DNA of 64,000 nt from Lysobacter sp. (GCA_027306995.1 DAHUXS010000003.1:62001-126000); one strand, 5' to 3'; numbered from the stretch's first letter, positions 20,352 to 29,688 are shown. A program made the numbers and translations. The notes: generated by a model from the letters alone, not told the origin.

Positions 20352-23300
20352 CTATGGTCGAGTCAAATCAAGCACAACAATCGAAATGCGTCCGTCCCGA
20401 GCCGCTTCACTGGCAGAAGTCAACGCTAGCAACAAATCATTCGGGGTTTTGGGGCGGGGTTTTCCTCGGCCGGGACTGGTTAGCCTCTTGGTTGATTCGA
20501 CATCGTTCCCGAACCACAGCACAAGATAGATGCCTCGACGCTCCGCTTGCCAATCTACTGCATACGATCGATCGAGCTGAGAATCTGCGGCATTCCACAA
20601 CTGTGGATGCCATTGTCCTTTTATCTCGATTGGTAGTCTCAGGCTTCCTGTGGAGCAGGCAATATCGACCTCTTTGTCATCTCCGACATGTGCTTCTGGT
20701 GTGAGAGCGATGCCCGAAGAGCCTTGGCGCAGAATTCCGAGCAGACGATCACGGCAACGTTCCTCATCATAGGGAATGCCAGCATCTGAAAAGAAATCGC
20801 GCCATGAATCCGTGTCATCACTCCTGATCTTCGACTGTGCAACGGACAACTCTTCAAGCATCACTGTTTGTAGATCGGAAATTGTTTTTGGTAGAGCATC
20901 GGAGATGATCGACTCGATGGCCTCCAGTGAGGGTGCGATGTATTTGGCTTCTACTTGAAGTATCGCCTGTTCGGAAACAATTGATCGGATCATGCCTGTG
21001 TAGCTATCTTCAGGGGCTTCCTTGAGATGCATCAGCGCAGAGACTGCATGGCTGGAAGAGTCGCCGCCAAGTCTTCGTATAAGACTCGATAAGTACTGAC
21101 TGGCATCCCAGGAATTTTGTGTTCCTGTTATGCCATCTCTTGGTAATTCTGCTACGGGCCAATGAGATCGAAACGACGATACGATCCATTCAATTTGTTG
21201 TGGCTCCAAAATTGGATGTGCCACTGTCCGGCCAGTTTTGGCATCACCCAAGTCGCGCAGCTTCCAGATCAGTTCTGGGCTTATATTTGAGGGGTTAAAG
21301 TGGCTTGCGACCCGATCGAAATCAATAAGCAGTCCTGCCGCTTCCCAAATATTTCTACGCTCGACATCTGGTGCCCCGGCTCGCGTAGAGACAATATCGC
21401 GCAACCTTGGCGCTTGGTGAGAATGGATGACTCGGCAAAGAAGCTCTTCTTCCACGGCGGTTGGCAAATCTGTGAACTTTTCGAGCCAGAATATCGAGAG
21501 CTCTGCAGCAATCTCGGCATGTTCTGTGCTTCTCATTAGCGGATAAAGGCCGCTGATGCGCTCACGCTTTGCTGCAAGCTGTGGTTCGAGTAGGCACTTC
21601 ATGGCACTTCTATAAAGACCGCGATGAGTGAGTTCCTCTTCGATGGATTCATTGAGTCCGGAGATTTTGGCTATGGTGCTGGTCCCGGTGTGAAGAAGAA
21701 TGTAGAAACCTTCGATGAGTCGATCGTCGGGAAGATCTGAATATCCCTTTCCAGCGAGCATTCGCTCAGCGAGAGCGGCCGCAATGATGAGCCAATGCGA
21801 ATATGCTTCATCTCGGCTTATTGCGGAAGCAACCTCAGTTGATGTCTCTTGGTTGGGGTTGATAACCAGGTACGCTTCAAACCCCTCGAGAGCAGCTATA
21901 GCTATTTCATTCCCAAGCCAATGAGCAACGCGATCTTTCGGGCTAAGCGCTGAATTTAAATTGGAATATTGATTCATATAGACCATGGCTGGCCTAGTCA
22001 AAAGTTCTCGTGTGCCCGAGCGAACTTTGTCGATACGTTGCAGGTAATAATTTCGCGCTTCCGTGATTTTCGTTTCTCTCTCTTCAAGTTTTTTTGCTTT
22101 TTTCTCTGCATCTTCCAGCTGCCACTGAAGAGGCTGAGGATTGGAAATTTCATTCATCCAAGACGCCAATTCTGGCCTTTCCACAAGAAATGGCTGCGCT
22201 GCAGCTCGAATATCTTCATTAAGTGGATCGATCGCTACCAGCTCGCGCCATCGTTCATCGGTATGGTCGCGAGGATCCAATGTGGTCAGTATGATGGCCA
22301 AGTCAGCGGAAGTTGGCTGAAGTCCGGAGAATTGGTGGCCGAGCCTAAATACGCGCAGCATGACACTACTCTCACTCGGTTCGCCCAAGATAGCTAGACG
22401 TTGGACTGCTCTGCGCGTTGCGGGATTGTCGGCGAACCAACAGCTAATCCGTGCCCGAAGATTTTTGTTATAGCCGTAGTCGATGTCGAAGGGTTTTAGC
22501 CATCTCCACACATTGACAGGGTCTAAATCTGCGATTTCCAGCCTACGAATCAAGAGCGAATAGATTAGATCGGTCAGTTCTCCAACTCCATGATGGTCGT
22601 CGTTGGGTTCATACAATCTGGATGCTGACTCCGCGATGGCATTCAACATCCCTTCCAATCGATTGTCGGTGATTGCTGCCCCGAGTGGATATAGAACCCC
22701 AGTGATTCTCTCCTTTGGGCGTGCAGCTACAATCACGAGATCGAGAATGGTCAAGTCGTCGGCAACATTGCATCCAATGTCTGCCAGAATCTCGATTCCG
22801 AGGCGCGCCGATTCGTCGTCATTCCTCTTGGCCAAGATATGAACGATGGATCTCCAACCCTCTTCATTCATGCTGCCAACTAGCGCTTCGGCTGCATCAC
22901 TGCGGATACCATAGATCTCGGTTGGATCGATCACTAATTTGCGAAATTCGGATTCCAGAATCGAAGCAGCCATTGTGCCTTTCGCTGCACGAATGAGATA
23001 CCTGCGTAATGCGAAGGATGCGCTATGCGAGGTGATTTCTTGACGGATGGCAGGCAGAAGGCTTTCCTGAAACAAGCTTCGCGCTGATGGGAATCCCCAA
23101 TCGTAGTGAAATGGGTTTTCATCTGCGACTCGTCGCAGGGAATCTAACAGTAAGACGGCTTGGCTTGAGACAAGAGAGTCGGCATCGCCGTACTCGATGA
23201 AGCCCAGAGGATCTATCCCGATGATCGATTCAGTGAAGAGTGGATCTTTAGCTAGCCATGCATGAATACCACGTAGACTAGATGGGACAAGCCCAAGGTC

Positions 23301-24302
23301 GTGGAATAGCTTGAGTAGTCGCCTGCGTTTCCTCGGAGAATTCGCTTGCTTGGTTAACCATTGGGCGCCAAGGAACTCACCAATACGGCGGTGCAGATAG
23401 CCGAAGCTGCCGGGTCCGATTGCAGTGAATAAGCGCGTATCGAGCATTGGGCCGATGGAAGCGGCACCGGGAAGTCTCGCAATCTCCGAGAGCGCGAGGT
23501 TGCTATCCGATTCAATGGCATGCGTAGATCTCGCGATCGCTTCTTTGTCGGTCAGGATCATCGCAGCGAAAGCAGCCCCCGTGGCGCTGAGACCGTCGAT
23601 TGCCGCAGGTAGTTTTTCAAATTTGTTAGGCTTTCTCTCAAGCCGTAAAAGATCTACCGCTTGTTGGAAAAGTTCGCTTTTGCTGCTTGGGAGTGAACCT
23701 GCAGTTGCAACTTCTGCGATTAAGCCCAAAGTTTGGGGGTTCCCCAAAAGAGCATGGAGTCCCTTGGCATCGATATGCTCGATGACAGCTTTTGCTCGAT
23801 CTGAGCCTAAAGAAGCGGTAAGGAATGCGAGTGCATCATCATCCGAAAATGGCTCGAGATGAAGCTCGGTAGGTGGGCGCGAATATTGCTCCTTGATTGC
23901 TTCCGTTCCAGTCGCACTGCGCCAATCTGCAACGCGGCACGACATCACGAATCGCGGGTAAGCGAGTTCTCCGAGCTTCCTTAGAACCAGATCTACAGCA
24001 TCCCCTTCCTTTCCTGCACTAATTTCGTCGAGTGCATCGATTACCAATACTTTTGCAGATCCTAATAATGACTGTGGGTTGTGGCGACTGGTCAGTTGCC
24101 GTGCAGTACAAAATGCATATTCGGGGAGCTTGGACATTTGTAAAAGCAAGGAAGACTTCCCCATGCCTGCTTCGCCCAGGATGACAAGGGGCTCCGTTCG
24201 TGCTTCCAAGTCGGCTTGACGAAGTGTTGATCGCTCGTTCCCGTCTTGATACGAGAGTGTCCGCTCGAAAATTGGGGAATATTTCTGTTCATCCATAATC
24301 AT
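20352..24302 (-). CDS. NACHT-like STAND ATPase with a C-terminal PD-(D/E)XK nuclease domain
   Basis: This is a very large protein of 1316 residues. A P-loop ATPase lies at the very N-terminus, with Walker A GEAGMGKSS at 43-51 and Walker B VLVIDALDEI at 85-94. The D-A-L-D-E form is characteristic of NACHT/STAND NTPases. A long helical region of about 1000 residues without clear motifs follows and could be a sensor. The last 110 residues contain EVDIA (Asp1213) and IEIKGQW (Glu1226, Lys1228), a PD-(D/E)XK nuclease arrangement. Anti-phage Avs proteins usually place the effector at the N-terminus; here it is at the C-terminus. An XRE gene lies 108 bp upstream on the same strand. A GTG at 24314 is an alternative start. 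A defence role is inference. Confidence 0.8.
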   Translation of the reverse strand: MIMDEQKYSPIFERTLSYQDGNERSTLRQADLEARTEPLVILGEAGMGKSSLLLQMSKLPEYAFCTARQLTSRHNPQSLLGSAKVLVIDALDEISAGKEGDAVDLVLRKLGELAYPRFVMSCRVADWRSATGTEAIKEQYSRPPTELHLEPFSDDDALAFLTASLGSDRAKAVIEHIDAKGLHALLGNPQTLGLIAEVATAGSLPSSKSELFQQAVDLLRLERKPNKFEKLPAAIDGLSATGAAFAAMILTDKEAIARSTHAIESDSNLALSEIARLPGAASIGPMLDTRLFTAIGPGSFGYLHRRIGEFLGAQWLTKQANSPRKRRRLLKLFHDLGLVPSSLRGIHAWLAKDPLFTESIIGIDPLGFIEYGDADSLVSSQAVLLLDSLRRVADENPFHYDWGFPSARSLFQESLLPAIRQEITSHSASFALRRYLIRAAKGTMAASILESEFRKLVIDPTEIYGIRSDAAEALVGSMNEEGWRSIVHILAKRNDDESARLGIEILADIGCNVADDLTILDLVIVAARPKERITGVLYPLGAAITDNRLEGMLNAIAESASRLYEPNDDHHGVGELTDLIYSLLIRRLEIADLDPVNVWRWLKPFDIDYGYNKNLRARISCWFADNPATRRAVQRLAILGEPSESSVMLRVFRLGHQFSGLQPTSADLAIILTTLDPRDHTDERWRELVAIDPLNEDIRAAAQPFLVERPELASWMNEISNPQPLQWQLEDAEKKAKKLEERETKITEARNYYLQRIDKVRSGTRELLTRPAMVYMNQYSNLNSALSPKDRVAHWLGNEIAIAALEGFEAYLVINPNQETSTEVASAISRDEAYSHWLIIAAALAERMLAGKGYSDLPDDRLIEGFYILLHTGTSTIAKISGLNESIEEELTHRGLYRSAMKCLLEPQLAAKRERISGLYPLMRSTEHAEIAAELSIFWLEKFTDLPTAVEEELLCRVIHSHQAPRLRDIVSTRAGAPDVERRNIWEAAGLLIDFDRVASHFNPSNISPELIWKLRDLGDAKTGRTVAHPILEPQQIEWIVSSFRSHWPVAELPRDGITGTQNSWDASQYLSSLIRRLGGDSSSHAVSALMHLKEAPEDSYTGMIRSIVSEQAILQVEAKYIAPSLEAIESIISDALPKTISDLQTVMLEELSVAQSKIRSDDTDSWRDFFSDAGIPYDEERCRDRLLGILRQGSSGIALTPEAHVGDDKEVDIACSTGSLRLPIEIKGQWHPQLWNAADSQLDRSYAVDWQAERRGIYLVLWFGNDVESTKRLTSPGRGKPRPKTPNDLLLALTSASEAARDGRISIVVLDLTRP

Positions 24303-24409
24303 GCTGCCATGCACATCTTTAGGATTAAGAATATAGGCGGCTTCCTATAGAAAAAGGAGGAAGTGGCTTCCATCAAGCGATCGGTGAAGTACGTCGCTAA
24401 AATGCGATG

Positions 24410-24766
24410 TCATGACTTATTTTTTTGTTTGCTTAGGCTAACAGAATAAGCGCGGAGGACTTCGACAACGAATTCTTTTCCAGCGCTAGGCAACTCGTTG
24501 ACTGCACTTGCCAATACAACGTCAGTAATTTTTGTGTCCGTGGTCAATAACGAGTAGACCGGCACGTCGAGAACATCAGCCAGCCGCTGTAGTTGCATGA
24601 GAGATGGGGCCAGCACGCCACGTTCATAACGGGAAATCGTTTCGAATTCGACCGAAAGTCTGTCAGCCACTTGGCCTTGCGTCAGGCCAAGGTCTTTCCG
24701 CCGTTGCCTAATGTTCCTGCCGACGAGCGCTACCAACTCTTTTCCTGCGTCAGTCGCCATGCCCAA
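24410..24766 (-). CDS. XRE-family regulator upstream of the NACHT-nuclease gene
   Basis: The protein has 118 residues. The helix-turn-helix is clear: VGRNIRQRRKDLGLTQGQVADRL, then EFETISRYERGVLAPSLMQLQRLADVL. A short helical C-terminal segment with no known ligand domain may mediate dimerisation. The gene is first in a two-gene minus-strand unit with the NACHT-like gene and is divergent from the membrane-protein gene at 24942. Repeated TACGTC half-sites lie right upstream, consistent with autoregulation. An alternative start at 24760 is possible. Confidence 0.85.
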   Translation of the reverse strand: MGMATDAGKELVALVGRNIRQRRKDLGLTQGQVADRLSVEFETISRYERGVLAPSLMQLQRLADVLDVPVYSLLTTDTKITDVVLASAVNELPSAGKEFVVEVLRAYSVSLSKQKNKS

Positions 24767-24797
24767 TCCGACCCTTGTGTGTCGGGAATAGTCGGCG

Positions 24798-24853
24798 GAT
24801 TACGTCTAGCCATACAGGACGTATTAAGTCTCGTATATTTGACGTAATACGTC
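24798..24853. promoter_or_regulatory. Operator cluster of TACGTC half-sites between divergent genes
   Basis: GACGTATTA (24818-24826) and TAATACGTC (24845-24853) are perfect inverse copies. The 13-bp GACGTAATACGTC (24841-24853) is itself a near-perfect palindrome, and a further ATTACGTC lies at 24799-24806. Position between the XRE gene and the divergent gene suggests the XRE protein binds here. Confidence 0.55.
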
Positions 24854-24941
24854 TATTTTGTTATATGCTGAGGTAAACCGCGCATGGACGTGGTTCGGAC
24901 TAGAAGGAAGCAGGGGGCGAATGCCCTCACGGGGAAATGGA

Positions 24942-26069
24942 ATGAAGTTCGCGTGGCTTTGGGCGCTGATTGCGCTAGTTGGCGGCGGTGTGTTGTTAAG
25001 CGGGAACGAGTCGGTTCAATTCGTCTTTGGGCGATCCATGGCAGGTTTGATAGTTGCAGCACTGGCGAGCCCGGCCATTTGGCTTGTCTCGCGTTTGGTC
25101 ACAAAGCAAAAGTGGCAGTGGTTTCATTGGCTGAATTGCGTTTGCTTCACTGCTTTGATTTGGCAGATTGTGTTGTCAACTGCTGGCCCGAAGATAGAAA
25201 GTCTTGTGCGCGAGACGACGGCCAACGTCTCAACACCGGCAGGCAACAGTAATCCTGAGTTAAATTCAGTGGTTCCGGCTAATGTCTCTGGTGCTTCGCC
25301 AGCGGGCGCAGCAAAGGCCGAAGTGGATGCCGCATCTGCGGCGAATGATGCTGTAGTAGCAAACGGGCGAGATGCGCACACCGCCACTGCGTTTATTACA
25401 TCGGTTGATCTTGGTAGCGCGGTTGGCGCTGACTTCAAAGTGACTGCCCCTACTGTCACCTTCAAGCCAACAGATACGGTCTATGTATCGATTGCCACCA
25501 GTACCAGCGATCCAACAACCACAGTTCCGGGAGTGCTGGTCGCTACTTGGTGGTTTGACAAGAATGGAACAGAAGTGAAGGCCAATGAGGCAAGTAAGCA
25601 GGTGAATTTCACTGGTAGCGGCACTACTGACTTCTTCATAAAAATGGTTCGGGGGCTACCAGTAGGAAAGTACAAGGTCAAGGTTTCGCTAAATGGCGCG
25701 GTCATGCAGGTCAGAGAGTTTGAAGTGGTCGCCGCTGCAGGTATCTCAATGAACTCGCTATCCTCCGATTATGTCGCAAAATTCAGGGGGAATTTTGCTC
25801 TGAATTGCTCAAAAGCAATGTCAACAGGTGCTGATGCGATGCCGATAGATCTGTCGCTCCAAATCTGCTCGTGTGCTGCCGGATCCTTGGTTTCGTCTTT
25901 GAGTGAGCAGGAGCTTAGAGTGATGGATTACGACACATCATCTGCGCTCTCAAAGATGCCGCCTCATGTGCAGCGTTGTACTGACTCCGAGTTGCCTAGA
26001 TACATGCAATCGCATCCAGATTTCCTAAGAGAGTACGTCTTAAAACACCCTGAAATTCTGAATCAATAA
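24942..26069 (+). CDS. Membrane-anchored protein with an Ig-like beta domain, function unknown
   Basis: The protein has 375 residues. Three hydrophobic segments occupy roughly residues 3-20, 25-50 and 60-82 (KFAWLWALIALVGGGVLL; SMAGLIVAALASPAIWLVS; WFHWLNCVCFTALIWQIVL). A low-complexity Ser/Ala/Asn linker follows, then a beta-strand-rich region of about 110 residues (VTFKPTDTVYVSIATST to KVKVSLNGAVMQVREFEV) resembling an immunoglobulin-like fold. The C-terminal part has several cysteines. The ATG at 24942, after GGGGAAATGG, was chosen because it starts the first membrane helix. It is followed 60 bases later by a lipoprotein gene. Codon use is more AT-rich than the chromosome. No function is proposed. 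Confidence 0.7.
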   Translation: MKFAWLWALIALVGGGVLLSGNESVQFVFGRSMAGLIVAALASPAIWLVSRLVTKQKWQWFHWLNCVCFTALIWQIVLSTAGPKIESLVRETTANVSTPAGNSNPELNSVVPANVSGASPAGAAKAEVDAASAANDAVVANGRDAHTATAFITSVDLGSAVGADFKVTAPTVTFKPTDTVYVSIATSTSDPTTTVPGVLVATWWFDKNGTEVKANEASKQVNFTGSGTTDFFIKMVRGLPVGKYKVKVSLNGAVMQVREFEVVAAAGISMNSLSSDYVAKFRGNFALNCSKAMSTGADAMPIDLSLQICSCAAGSLVSSLSEQELRVMDYDTSSALSKMPPHVQRCTDSELPRYMQSHPDFLREYVLKHPEILNQ

Positions 26070-26129
26070 ATCCGACGAATGTCTATGCGGTCAAACCATT
26101 TTTCGGAATCACTATCAAGGAGCGACGCA

Positions 26130-26702
26130 GTGAAAAAATTAGTTTTTGCCTCGGTGTTTGTGCTTGGCCTTTCGGGTTGTATTTCTGCCGGGGGATACAC
26201 GTCTAGTAGCGAAGCAAAGTACACGGAAGGGCAGCTGCGTTGTCTCTCTATGTTTTATTCCCCGTATTTCCGCCCGATCGTGGATAAAGTTCAACTCATT
26301 GCAAGTGAGGTGCCACTTTCAAATCAAAATAGTCCAGAGCTTCCAACGCCAACAGAAAGGAAGATTCTCAAGGACTTCGTGGGATTACATGAAATGTGCG
26401 AACCCTTGCGGGGAACTTTTGGTGATTCCCCCGATGAGCAGTGGGATAATTTCTACTACTTGATGTCCGGAAAAATGCCGTGGGTGGTTTTCAATGAGCG
26501 GCGTTATGCAAGAATTCGCTCTGCCGGAATGCACGCAATGCAAGAAAGTAATCGCCGTTGGCAGGGCATTGCTGACCAACAGTCGGAGAATGCTCGACGC
26601 ATGGTCAGAGCGTGGAGACCGCCTGCAACATGGACAACGACTTGTAGTCCAGAGACGGCACTGAGCGAGCTCAAATGTACTACCACGGTTAGTCCTTATT
26701 AG
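26130..26702 (+). CDS. Putative lipoprotein with a GTG start, function unknown
   Basis: The protein has 190 residues. The leader KKLVFASVFVLGLSGC ends in a lipobox, so the mature protein is probably lipid-anchored in the envelope. The GTG at 26130 was chosen because AAGGAG lies 7 bases upstream and the signal peptide begins directly there; an upstream ATG would add 17 polar residues before the leader. The mature part has four cysteines and no recognised motif. It probably forms a unit with the preceding membrane-protein gene. Confidence 0.6.
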   Translation: MKKLVFASVFVLGLSGCISAGGYTSSSEAKYTEGQLRCLSMFYSPYFRPIVDKVQLIASEVPLSNQNSPELPTPTERKILKDFVGLHEMCEPLRGTFGDSPDEQWDNFYYLMSGKMPWVVFNERRYARIRSAGMHAMQESNRRWQGIADQQSENARRMVRAWRPPATWTTTCSPETALSELKCTTTVSPY

Positions 26703-26785
26703 AGATAAATATTTTGGCTATGAGCTAAACGTCTAGATGGCTCGTGCGTGAATTTGATGCCGTTTGAGGCAGTCCGGAAAAGGGC

Positions 26786-26813
26786 TTGACAGGCGTACTA
26801 AGTCCGATAAGAT
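26786..26813 (+). promoter_or_regulatory. Predicted promoter of the alpA-primase operon
   Basis: A perfect TTGACA is followed after 16 bases by TAAGAT. The predicted start near 26820 would give a leader RNA of about 195 bases before the AlpA-like gene. Confidence 0.5.
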
Positions 26814-26819
26814 CCTCCG

Positions 26820-27010
26820 TACTCGCTCCCGAGGTGTGGCACCGACGCAATGTTGGTGGACTGAAAATCGGAGCCGCTTGTACTACTGCCGCGTCCCGAT
26901 GCCTCGGGCCGGAGGTACAAGATGGAAAAGGAAAAGTCTGCGCTATATGCGCAGGCAAGGGGCAGCCGCTAATGGCTGCCCGGTAAATGGCGGCCTCCAA
27001 TCAAGGAGGC
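26820..27010 (+). promoter_or_regulatory. Structured leader of the alpA-primase operon
   Basis: No long gene fits in this gap. CTTGTAC (26877) pairs with GTACAAG (26915) around an inner CCCGA/TCGGG hairpin. A mini-ORF with a good ribosome-binding site (GGAGG) encodes MEKEKSALYAQARGSR (26922-26972). Its end lies in a stem GGGCAGCC/GGCTGCCC (26960-26981). Finally GCCTCC (26993-26998) pairs with GGAGGC (27005-27010), which is the ribosome-binding site of the AlpA-like gene. Phage P4 controls its replication operon through leader RNA structure, so this could be a comparable switch; that is inference. Confidence 0.5.
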
Positions 27011-27015
27011 AAACG

Positions 27016-27252
27016 ATGTCCACATCTTCTAATTCCGTATTTCTGCGGTTGCCGCAGGTTCGGAAGAAAATTCCCGTCTCAAAATCCACTTGGTGGCAGT
27101 GGATTTCGGATGGGTATGCGCCGCAAGGTATCAGACTGGGCAAAGGTGGCTGCACAGTTTGGCTTGAGAGCGACATTGATGCATTTATCGAGCGCGAGTT
27201 GCAACAGAGCCGCGCCAACGACGCAAATACGGCTGCGGAGGACTTTGTATGA
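27016..27252 (+). CDS. AlpA-like helix-turn-helix regulator/excisionase
   Basis: This is a 78-residue protein with the AlpA pattern: FLRLPQVRKKIPVSKSTWWQ, then W-x-x-x-G and a GKGGCTVWLESDIDAFIE segment in which the beta-hairpin and second helix end. AlpA proteins activate integrase or act as excisionases in P4-like elements. The ribosome-binding site AAGGAGG is strong but lies in a predicted hairpin. The stop codon overlaps the primase start (ATGA), so the two are coupled. Confidence 0.85.
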   Translation: MSTSSNSVFLRLPQVRKKIPVSKSTWWQWISDGYAPQGIRLGKGGCTVWLESDIDAFIERELQQSRANDANTAAEDFV

Positions 27253-29618
27253 AAAATTCTCTCTCGCAATCGATTGTCTTTAGCTACGGCGTAGGAGCAA
27301 CTAATAACCGTCCGAGGCAACGCACAATGCCGACATTTGCTGTGCTCGCTGCCACGCTCCTTGACGAATCCGGCCCTGTCGTACCTGTCGGCCTGACAGA
27401 TGATGAGATGCGAAGCTGGAAAGCGTCTGCACAACTGCCATGGATTGCACCACCAATGGCTGGCAGCGGTCGAAGGTCGGGCATCAACGCACAGCCATGG
27501 TCACTGCTGCTGCTCGATGTGGACGGAGTACAGGCACATGACGACAAAACCGCCCTCGCCATGTTCCGGGAATTCGTCGCTGCCCTGCGTCAGCTTGCGC
27601 CAATCTTTGGCTGGGCTACGGCTAGCCACACGGATGAATGTCCACGTGCACGACTTGTACTGCATCTTTCGCGTCCCATTGATGCCGAGGAATCAAAAGT
27701 GTTGGCGCATGTGCTGGCCGATGACATCGCTGCATCGCTCGGCGTCAGTGTCGGGCCACCTTCCAAGAAGCCTGTTGTAGCACTCGATCCGACTATGCAA
27801 GCTGCCGCGCACATTGCGTTCCTTCGGCATGATGGGGCGCGGCGAATCTCTCTCAGTGAAGACGTGGCGCCGCTTGACGTGGACTCGTATCTTTCGCGCG
27901 GGCCAAAAATGGTGGTAGCCACAGATGCGTCTTTGGACGAATTCACACCCGCACGCTTGTACACGCCCGGAGCCGAGGCCGAAGTTCGCGCCGCGTTGAG
28001 ACGTATCGATGCCAGGAACCCAGATGTAGTCAACGATCGGTCAGAATGGTTGCGTGTGCTCGCCGCTCTGAAATCATTCGGTTGGGCAGATGCCCTGATG
28101 GAACCAATCGCGCGGGAATGGTCGAAGCAATCCCTGAAATTCGATGCCGCGCATTGGACGAAGGAATGGGGCAGCCTCAAAGTCGAAGGCGGAATCAAGC
28201 CGCCGACCCTTTTCTACTTGGCTGGACAAGCAGAGGACGATTGCGCCGCATTTGGCACGGATGACGGTCACGCGTGTCGCTGGGTTGCATGGCTTGATGG
28301 CCGTGTGATGCACGCACGTGGTCGGTTCTATCAATGGACGGGGGCATTCTGGCGCCCAGATACCGGGCAAGTTGCTGGGCTCTTGAAGGAGTTTGCGCGC
28401 GTGCAGGCGGACGATGCAGCACGCGCATTCCATGCTGATCCGCAGAACAAGGGAAAAGGAGATCGCATGAAAGCGGCGCGGACTCTGTTGCAACAGAACA
28501 CGCAAGACCGTGTACTGCGAGCAGCAGCGACCATGCTTCGTGTCGAAGATTCCGATCTTGATCGGGATGACTACTTGCTTTCCTGTAGCAATGGCACGGT
28601 AAACCTACTTAACGGGACACTGAAGCCTGCTGATCCCCTTGACTGCATGACGCTCACTACCGGCCATGCCTTCGATAAGGAGGCGCAATGTCCTGCATGG
28701 GAATCATTCATCGCCAAGGCGATTGGTGACAAGGAAAGTGTCGAATGGTTTCAGCGGTTCATTGGTTATTGCGCCACAGGAAGCGTTGAGAAGGAAATGA
28801 TGCTGCTGACTCTTGGCCCATCAGGTTCTGGGAAGTCCACTGCCCTCAAAGCCATCATGCATGCGCTTGGTGGTGAAACGGCCACGACAAGCTACGCCAC
28901 TGCAGCGGGTTCGGCATTGCTTGCTGACACTGGAAAACAGCGAAACCCGAATGAACATACGGGTGGACTGACACCGTTGGTTGGAAAGCGCCTTGCATCG
29001 GTTAATGAGATCAAGAAGGGGGAAAGGTGGGACGACTCGTTGCTCAAACAGCTCGTGTCCCGCGAGCCCATCCAAATGCGTGAGGTGGGCGGCGCACGCG
29101 CGTTCAACGTGATGCCAACAAGTAAAATCTGGGTTCGCGGAAACCACCAACCAAATCTTTGCAGTGTGGGCGACGACATGATCCGTCGCTTGGCCATCCT
29201 CGAATTCAAGCGCCCGCCTGCGAAGGCTGATCACGGGCTCGATGCACGGTTTCGTGCGGAAGCGCCGGGTATCCTTCGCTGGATCGCAGAAGGCGCGGTG
29301 GCATTGAAAGACAAAGGGTTAAAACCGCTGCCCGGAGTGATGCAAGAGATCCTTGACAGCTTCCGTTCCGAGCAAGACGTAATGGGCGAGTGGCTGGCGA
29401 CGTGTTACGAACCGGGCACCTTCACCCCGGGTGAAGACCTACGCCACGACTACGCTGCATGGGCCGGGCTTATGCGCCATCCCCCATCGGATAAAGCCTT
29501 CGCCGCAATGATGAAGGAACACGGCTACCCACCGATCAGATACAGGGGGAAGCGCGGGTTCGCAATCGTGCGCAAACGCCATGATGACAGTGACTTCGAC
29601 ATTGCTTCACTTGTCTGA
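27249..29618 (+). CDS. P4-type phage/plasmid primase with SF3 helicase domain
   Basis: The protein has 789 residues. The N-terminal half carries a primase-polymerase-like region with the acidic motif SLLLLDVDG (85-93). A D5-type N-domain follows (DDYLLSCSNGTVNLLNG, about 440-455), then a superfamily 3 helicase with Walker A LGPSGSGKST (522-531) and downstream motifs KRLASVNEIKKGERW and IWVRGNHQPNL. It would unwind and prime the element's own DNA, giving autonomous replication after excision. Translational coupling to the AlpA-like gene fits a P4-like replication module. Candidate origin repeats lie directly downstream. Confidence 0.9.
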   Translation: MKNSLSQSIVFSYGVGATNNRPRQRTMPTFAVLAATLLDESGPVVPVGLTDDEMRSWKASAQLPWIAPPMAGSGRRSGINAQPWSLLLLDVDGVQAHDDKTALAMFREFVAALRQLAPIFGWATASHTDECPRARLVLHLSRPIDAEESKVLAHVLADDIAASLGVSVGPPSKKPVVALDPTMQAAAHIAFLRHDGARRISLSEDVAPLDVDSYLSRGPKMVVATDASLDEFTPARLYTPGAEAEVRAALRRIDARNPDVVNDRSEWLRVLAALKSFGWADALMEPIAREWSKQSLKFDAAHWTKEWGSLKVEGGIKPPTLFYLAGQAEDDCAAFGTDDGHACRWVAWLDGRVMHARGRFYQWTGAFWRPDTGQVAGLLKEFARVQADDAARAFHADPQNKGKGDRMKAARTLLQQNTQDRVLRAAATMLRVEDSDLDRDDYLLSCSNGTVNLLNGTLKPADPLDCMTLTTGHAFDKEAQCPAWESFIAKAIGDKESVEWFQRFIGYCATGSVEKEMMLLTLGPSGSGKSTALKAIMHALGGETATTSYATAAGSALLADTGKQRNPNEHTGGLTPLVGKRLASVNEIKKGERWDDSLLKQLVSREPIQMREVGGARAFNVMPTSKIWVRGNHQPNLCSVGDDMIRRLAILEFKRPPAKADHGLDARFRAEAPGILRWIAEGAVALKDKGLKPLPGVMQEILDSFRSEQDVMGEWLATCYEPGTFTPGEDLRHDYAAWAGLMRHPPSDKAFAAMMKEHGYPPIRYRGKRGFAIVRKRHDDSDFDIASLV

Positions 29619-29653
29619 GGGGGACGGATAGGGCGGAAAGCTAGATTTTTTAC

Positions 29654-29688
29654 CCTAGCTCTATAGAGAATACTTCTATAGAGCTAGG
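29654..29688. repeat. 14-bp perfect inverted repeat downstream of the primase gene
   Basis: Arms at 29654-29667 and 29675-29688 (core CTAGCTCTATAGA / TCTATAGAGCTAG) flank the 7-base loop GAATACT. A T-run precedes rather than follows the stem on the plus strand, so it is not a typical terminator. It may be part of a replication origin. Confidence 0.6.
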
